Part shown: positions 60,661 to 64,000 of the stretch, one piece after another | Layout of the letters: every line of letters starts with the position of its first letter | How positions within the stretch are numbered: position 1 is the stretch's first letter | Source of the DNA: Halovenus marina | GTDB taxonomy: Archaea; Halobacteriota; Halobacteria; Halobacteriales; Haloarculaceae | DNA: 64,000 bases | Assembly (NCBI RefSeq): GCF_051414115.1 | Contig: NZ_JBLKNZ010000001.1 | Span: forward strand, 1-64,000 | Direction of reading: 5' to 3' | Program-made: the position numbers and the translations under genes | The notes under the pieces: generated by a model | Database searches by the model: none | What the model saw: the letters and a program-made list of their open reading frames with translations, nothing else | What the model was told of the DNA's origin: nothing

Positions 60661-60734
60661 TGCCGCCTCCCGGATTTGAACCGGGGACAGCTCGATCTTC
60701 AGTCGAGTGCTCTCCCAGTCTGAGCTAAGGCGGC
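60661..60734 (-). tRNA. trnF: tRNA-Phe (GAA)
   Basis: Minus strand gives a full cloverleaf: 7-bp acceptor GCCGCCT/AGGCGGC, D-arm GCTC/GAGC, 5-bp anticodon stem CTCGA/TCGAG with loop CTGAAGA (anticodon GAA), T-arm CCCGG/CCGGG with TTCAAAT, and discriminator A; CCA is not encoded. No intron. It is bordered on the 3' side by partial copies of itself. Confidence 0.97.
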
Positions 60735-60833
60735 GCATCCTGAGGGATGACGACCGGAGAAAAAAGAATTTCGATAGCCCGCCGTTGCAGTGTGCTGACC
60801 GTGTGGTCACGAGGAGGATGTCTCTGGCCAGTT

Positions 60834-61256
60834 TTACGCTTCGGGCATCGGGCGGGTGTACCACCATGCTAGGACGACCAGTACGGCCTGCAGTGGGAGC
60901 CGCCCCCAGCGGACGGTCGCGGACGGATCGACTGTGCTGCCAAACACGCCCGTCACGACGACATCACTGGTCGCCATGTACACGTTTGCCGGAAAGATAG
61001 CAAGCAACAGCCCAACCAATCCCCAGGCAGCCAGTCTGCGGGTGCGAGAAAACAGCACTCCGATACCGAGTACAATCTCTGCGATGCCACTGAGATAGAC
61101 GAGGGCAAGCGGATACGGCAGGACAGGTGGAACGATCTGTGCAAACGCTTCTGGGATGACAAAGTGTGTGACGCCAGCACCGATGTACAGCACACCCATG
61201 ACGTACACCAGCGGGCGTTTCAGCCGGAGACAGAGATCCGTCACGCGGGGCTGCAT
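60834..61256 (-). CDS. DoxX-family membrane protein
   Basis: 140 residues with four hydrophobic helices. RPLVYVMGVLYIGAGVTHFVIPEAF at the start and LVYLSGIAEIVLGIGVLF are typical of the DoxX/COG4270 family. Function unknown, generally tied to redox or membrane maintenance. Located 100 bp from the 5' end of tRNA-Phe. Confidence 0.87.
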   Translation of the reverse strand: MQPRVTDLCLRLKRPLVYVMGVLYIGAGVTHFVIPEAFAQIVPPVLPYPLALVYLSGIAEIVLGIGVLFSRTRRLAAWGLVGLLLAIFPANVYMATSDVVVTGVFGSTVDPSATVRWGRLPLQAVLVVLAWWYTRPMPEA

Positions 61257-61488
61257 TCGGTATCACCTTGCCCTGCTGAACAAAGAGTGTTCCTCCCGCG
61301 CGGAAAAACCGGGGACTACTAGCATCCCGCCAGTACCAGCCACCTGCTGGATGTGCTTGGTCGAGTGTCAAAAATCCCACAAATGTGGCCCAGACGACTC
61401 CGGAGACAGGGAGTCTCGTATGCTCGCACGCGTCAGCGACTGCAATACACGTGTCTTTTTACGGGATGGAACCGTAGCCGAATTCAAG

Positions 61489-62232
61489 ATGTTCAAGGCC
61501 ATCGTGCGCGCGGACACGCTGCAGTCGACACTCGACTCTGTGGGCGTGCTCGTCGAGGAGTGCAAGATTCATCTGGACGAAACGGGACTGGAGATTCGGG
61601 CGGTCGACCCCGCCAACGTCGGCATGGTTGACCTCTCGCTCGACGTCGAGGCGTTCGAGTCCTACGAGGCCGACGGCGGACTCATCGGCGTCAATCTCGC
61701 TCGCCTGCAAGATATCGCCAACATGGCCGACTCCGACCAGCTCGTCCACCTCGAACTCGACGAGCAGACCCGGAAACTCCACATCTCCATCGACGGGCTG
61801 GAGTACACGCTCGCGCTCATCGACCCCGAGTCGATCCGCGAGGAACCGGACCTGCCGGAACTCGATCTTGCCGCGACCATCATCATCGAGGGTCGCGACA
61901 TCGACCGCGCGGTCACGGCCGCCGATATGGTCTCGGACCACATCGAACTCGGCGTCGACGAGAGCCGCGAGGTGTTTTACGTCGACGCGGAGGGTGACAC
62001 CGACGACGTGCATCTCGAACTCGGCGCGGACGACCTGATCGACCTGGTCGCCGGGTCCGCGTCGTCGCTGTTCTCGCTGGATTATCTGCAGGACATGAAC
62101 AAGGCAATCCCGAAAGATGCCGAAGTCACGATGGAACTGGGCGAGGAGTTCCCGGTCAAGATGCACTTCGATATCGCTGACGGCAACGGGTCGGTCACGT
62201 ACATGCTCGCGCCGCGCATCCAGAGCAACTGA
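61489..62232 (+). CDS. pcn: DNA sliding clamp PCNA
   Basis: 247 residues from the ATG giving MFKAIVRADTLQSTLDSV, the exact start of haloarchaeal PCNA; the longer upstream frame is discarded. Two clamp half-folds with the interdomain loop around ESIREEPDLPELDL, acidic surface and LAPRIQSN end. Forms a homotrimer round DNA and tethers polymerases and ligase. TCTTTTTACG (61454-61463) about 30 bases upstream is a likely TATA box. Confidence 0.97.
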   Translation: MFKAIVRADTLQSTLDSVGVLVEECKIHLDETGLEIRAVDPANVGMVDLSLDVEAFESYEADGGLIGVNLARLQDIANMADSDQLVHLELDEQTRKLHISIDGLEYTLALIDPESIREEPDLPELDLAATIIIEGRDIDRAVTAADMVSDHIELGVDESREVFYVDAEGDTDDVHLELGADDLIDLVAGSASSLFSLDYLQDMNKAIPKDAEVTMELGEEFPVKMHFDIADGNGSVTYMLAPRIQSN

Positions 62233-62301
62233 CTGACATTCTGTGCTTTTTCCGGACGTTTGCCCATAGCTATAACTTGATTCCGCGACACTGTCGAGAG
62301 A

Positions 62302-63558
62302 ATGCCAGCGGAAAACAGCACCCTGGCGAACATGCGCACGCAGATGGATCGGGCGAAACAGTACACCGAGGACGTCGACGACAACGTCTTCACGCGGATG
62401 AAACACCCCGAGCGGACGCTCACAGTCAGTTTGCCGATCCTTCGCGATGACGGCACACTCGAAGTGTTCGAGGGGTATCGCTGTCAGTTCGGCGGCGCTC
62501 GCGGCCCCTACAAGGGTGGTGTTCGCTACCATCCGTCCGCGTCGATGGAGGAAGTCATCGCGCTGGCGGGGCTGATGGCCTCGAAGACGGCGCTGGTCGG
62601 CCTTCCGTACGGCGGCGCGAAGGGTGGCGTCCAGTGCAACCCGAAGGAGTTGAGTCGCGACGAGCGCAAGCGCGTCACGCGCCGGTACACCGAGGGGATC
62701 CGGCGGATGATCGGCCCGAAGATGGACATCCCCGCGCCCGATATGAACACTGGGCCGCAGGAGATGGCGTGGATGATGGACACGTACTCCGTCTACGAGG
62801 GTTACACCGTCCCCGAAGTCGTCACCGGCAAGCCGACCGAAATCGGCGGTACGCCGGGGCGCGTTGAGGCGACGGGTCGGGGTGTCGCCATCATCACCGA
62901 CCGGATACTGACGCATCTCGACCGGTCAGTCGAGAACGCCACCGTCGCCATCCAGGGCTTTGGCAACGTCGGTTCCTGGACCGCCCGGTTGCTCGCTGAA
63001 CGGGGCGCACACGTCGTCGCAGTCAGCGACGTCTCCGGCGGCGTCTACGACCCGGATGGGCTGGATGTCGTCGGTCTGGCCGAGCACGTCGAACGCGGTG
63101 AGACCGTCACCAGCGCAGACGAGGGTGACCAGATCTCTAACGACGAACTGCTCCGTCTCGACGTGGACGTACTGGTCCCGGCGGCAGTCAGCCACGCTAT
63201 CACGGCGGATGTCGCGGCCGATCTCCGCGCCGACATCGTCGTCGAAGCCGCGAACGGCCCGACGACACCGGCCGCCGACGACGTACTCGTCGAGCGCGAC
63301 GTCCCCGCCGTGCCCGACGTACTCGCAAACGCTGGGGGCGTCATCGTCTCTTATCTGGAGTGGGTGCAAAACACGCAGGAGTACACGTGGACGCTCGCGG
63401 AGGTCAACGCCGACCTGGAGCGTCGGATCACCGACGCCTTCGACGAGATGCTCGCTGTCTACGCTGAGGAGGAGACGCCGGACCTGCGAACGGCGGCCTA
63501 CACCATCGCCATCGAGCGCAACGCGACGGCACACTCCTACCGAGGGCTGTTCCCTTGA
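62302..63558 (+). CDS. gdhA: Glutamate dehydrogenase
   Basis: 418 residues of the Glu/Leu/Phe/Val dehydrogenase family. GGVRYHPSASMEEVIALAGLM and GLPYGGAKGG (catalytic Lys) in the substrate domain, PAPDMNT, and the Rossmann motif IQGFGNVGSW. Converts 2-oxoglutarate and ammonia to glutamate. It follows pcn by 69 bp, which holds TATAACTT (62271-62278) as its likely TATA box. Confidence 0.96.
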   Translation: MPAENSTLANMRTQMDRAKQYTEDVDDNVFTRMKHPERTLTVSLPILRDDGTLEVFEGYRCQFGGARGPYKGGVRYHPSASMEEVIALAGLMASKTALVGLPYGGAKGGVQCNPKELSRDERKRVTRRYTEGIRRMIGPKMDIPAPDMNTGPQEMAWMMDTYSVYEGYTVPEVVTGKPTEIGGTPGRVEATGRGVAIITDRILTHLDRSVENATVAIQGFGNVGSWTARLLAERGAHVVAVSDVSGGVYDPDGLDVVGLAEHVERGETVTSADEGDQISNDELLRLDVDVLVPAAVSHAITADVAADLRADIVVEAANGPTTPAADDVLVERDVPAVPDVLANAGGVIVSYLEWVQNTQEYTWTLAEVNADLERRITDAFDEMLAVYAEEETPDLRTAAYTIAIERNATAHSYRGLFP

Positions 63559-63639
63559 CCGCGACGAGATGAATCCACACGCCGCTGTCTTGCGCCCGTC
63601 TGACGTAGCATTTTGTGGGTGGATCCCGTTGGGTCAACC

Positions 63640-64000
63640 ATGCCAAGTCTCGGTGAGGCCTACGACCGGCGCGGCGACACGGTTCGTCAGCCGCGTCGCG
63701 TGCTTGCCGGACTCGTGCTCGTCGGATCTGGCGTCGTCGGATTGCTGGTGGCGCTCGGACTCATCGCGGTTGCCGGTGCGAGCATCACCGCGCGGAGTTA
63801 CGCCGGGCTTGCGGCCGGTGTCGGGATTCCGCTGATGTTGCTCGGCGTCGTCGTCGTGTTGCCGTCGAGCCGAGAGATCCGCGTCGGCGTGCTGTTTGGC
63901 ACCGCTATCTCCGGGGTCGGCGTCTGGCTGTTCAGCCGTGCCTACCCCGACCAGTGGGTGTCTGCCGTCGACTCAATTGCCTTCGAGACGCTGTTCATCT
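63640..64000 (+). CDS. Multi-span membrane protein, DUF7139-like, cut by the window edge
   Basis: The first 120 codons are present. MPSLGEAYDRRGDTVRQPRRVLAG is followed by three hydrophobic helices (about 20-50, 55-77, 84-100), ending at the window border. The halophile family DUF7139 has this start. Function unknown. The sequence continues beyond 64000. Confidence 0.75.
   Translation, partial: MPSLGEAYDRRGDTVRQPRRVLAGLVLVGSGVVGLLVALGLIAVAGASITARSYAGLAAGVGIPLMLLGVVVVLPSSREIRVGVLFGTAISGVGVWLFSRAYPDQWVSAVDSIAFETLFI

Larger units (their letters stand above)
60339..60663. repeat. Cluster of five perfect inverted repeats
   Basis: Arms of 7-8 bp: TTCCCGT/ACGGGAA (60339-60369, 17-base spacer); CCACGAC/GTCGTGG (60400-60424, 11); CGGACGC/GCGTCCG (60431-60455, 11); GCGAGCC/GGCTCGC (60497-60513, 3); GCATTTTC/GAAAATGC (60628-60663, 20). 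The last arm reaches into the tRNA 3' end. The surrounding 514 bp (60147-60660) has no gene I would accept. Confidence 0.8.

Noticed and set aside
61156..61488. Extra 111 codons in front of PCNA
   Set aside because: PCNA homologs start at MFKAIVRADTLQ and a TATA-like box lies within the extra part.
1..64000. CRISPR array, rRNA genes or replication origin
   Set aside because: No regularly spaced repeats with spacers, no rRNA-like stretches and no orc1/cdc6 gene or origin boxes were seen; PCNA alone does not mark an origin.

Overview
The window comes from a GC-rich haloarchaeal chromosome. The evidence is the very acidic translated proteins, several Tat-type signal peptides ending in a lipobox cysteine, archaeal information-processing genes (ribosomal protein L15e, PCNA, Hjc, Rio2 kinase), and halophile-specific families: fused TatCt, bat-type HTH, HalOD1, amphi-Trp and a DUF6159-like membrane protein. 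The genus cannot be fixed from the sequence alone.

Layout. 0-6.3 kb: end of an acidic-repeat protein, adenosylhomocysteinase, a DUF6159-like membrane protein, a UspA gene that lacks a normal start codon, Hjc, a SWIM zinc protein, L15e and a small lipoprotein. 6.3-13.5 kb: a probable cell-surface glycan or glycolipid cassette (sugar epimerase, small-molecule phosphotransferase, two tandem flippase-like membrane proteins, an AlkP-fold hydrolase, two GT4 glycosyltransferases). 13.5-17.3 kb: a Tfx regulator divergent from a tungstate/molybdate ABC transporter. 17.3-33.3 kb: mostly housekeeping (CorA with a tiny membrane partner, Rio2, HEAT protein, malic enzyme, RNase HI, HIT protein), a decayed iron-regulated lipoprotein gene behind two DtxR-type boxes, a divergent TatCo/TatCt pair, and thiE-thiM. 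33.3-40.3 kb: stress proteins, KDG kinase with a frameshifted TrmB regulator and an intact TrmB paralog. 40.4-42.3 kb: a 3-hydroxybutyrate dehydrogenase / patatin pair that looks like a polyhydroxyalkanoate mobilisation unit. 42.9-44.1 kb: an ArsR / membrane protein / ArsN2 operon with a chain of palindromes at its promoter. 44-55.7 kb: metabolic, redox-membrane, signalling and phosphatase genes.

The least ordinary DNA is at 55.7-60.7 kb. It holds a duplicated 60-bp gene-start region, a probable IS200/IS605 right-end relic, and a tRNA-Phe gene with three displaced partial copies of itself within 2.1 kb. A cluster of five perfect inverted repeats lies beside the tRNA. This looks like a scarred integration site and contains a Tat-exported spondin/CHRD protein. 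Beyond it are PCNA, glutamate dehydrogenase and the start of a membrane protein cut by the window edge.

There is no CRISPR array, rRNA, intact transposase or obvious replication origin. Starts were chosen from family N-termini, ATGA overlaps and leaderless-promoter spacing, and several are tentative.
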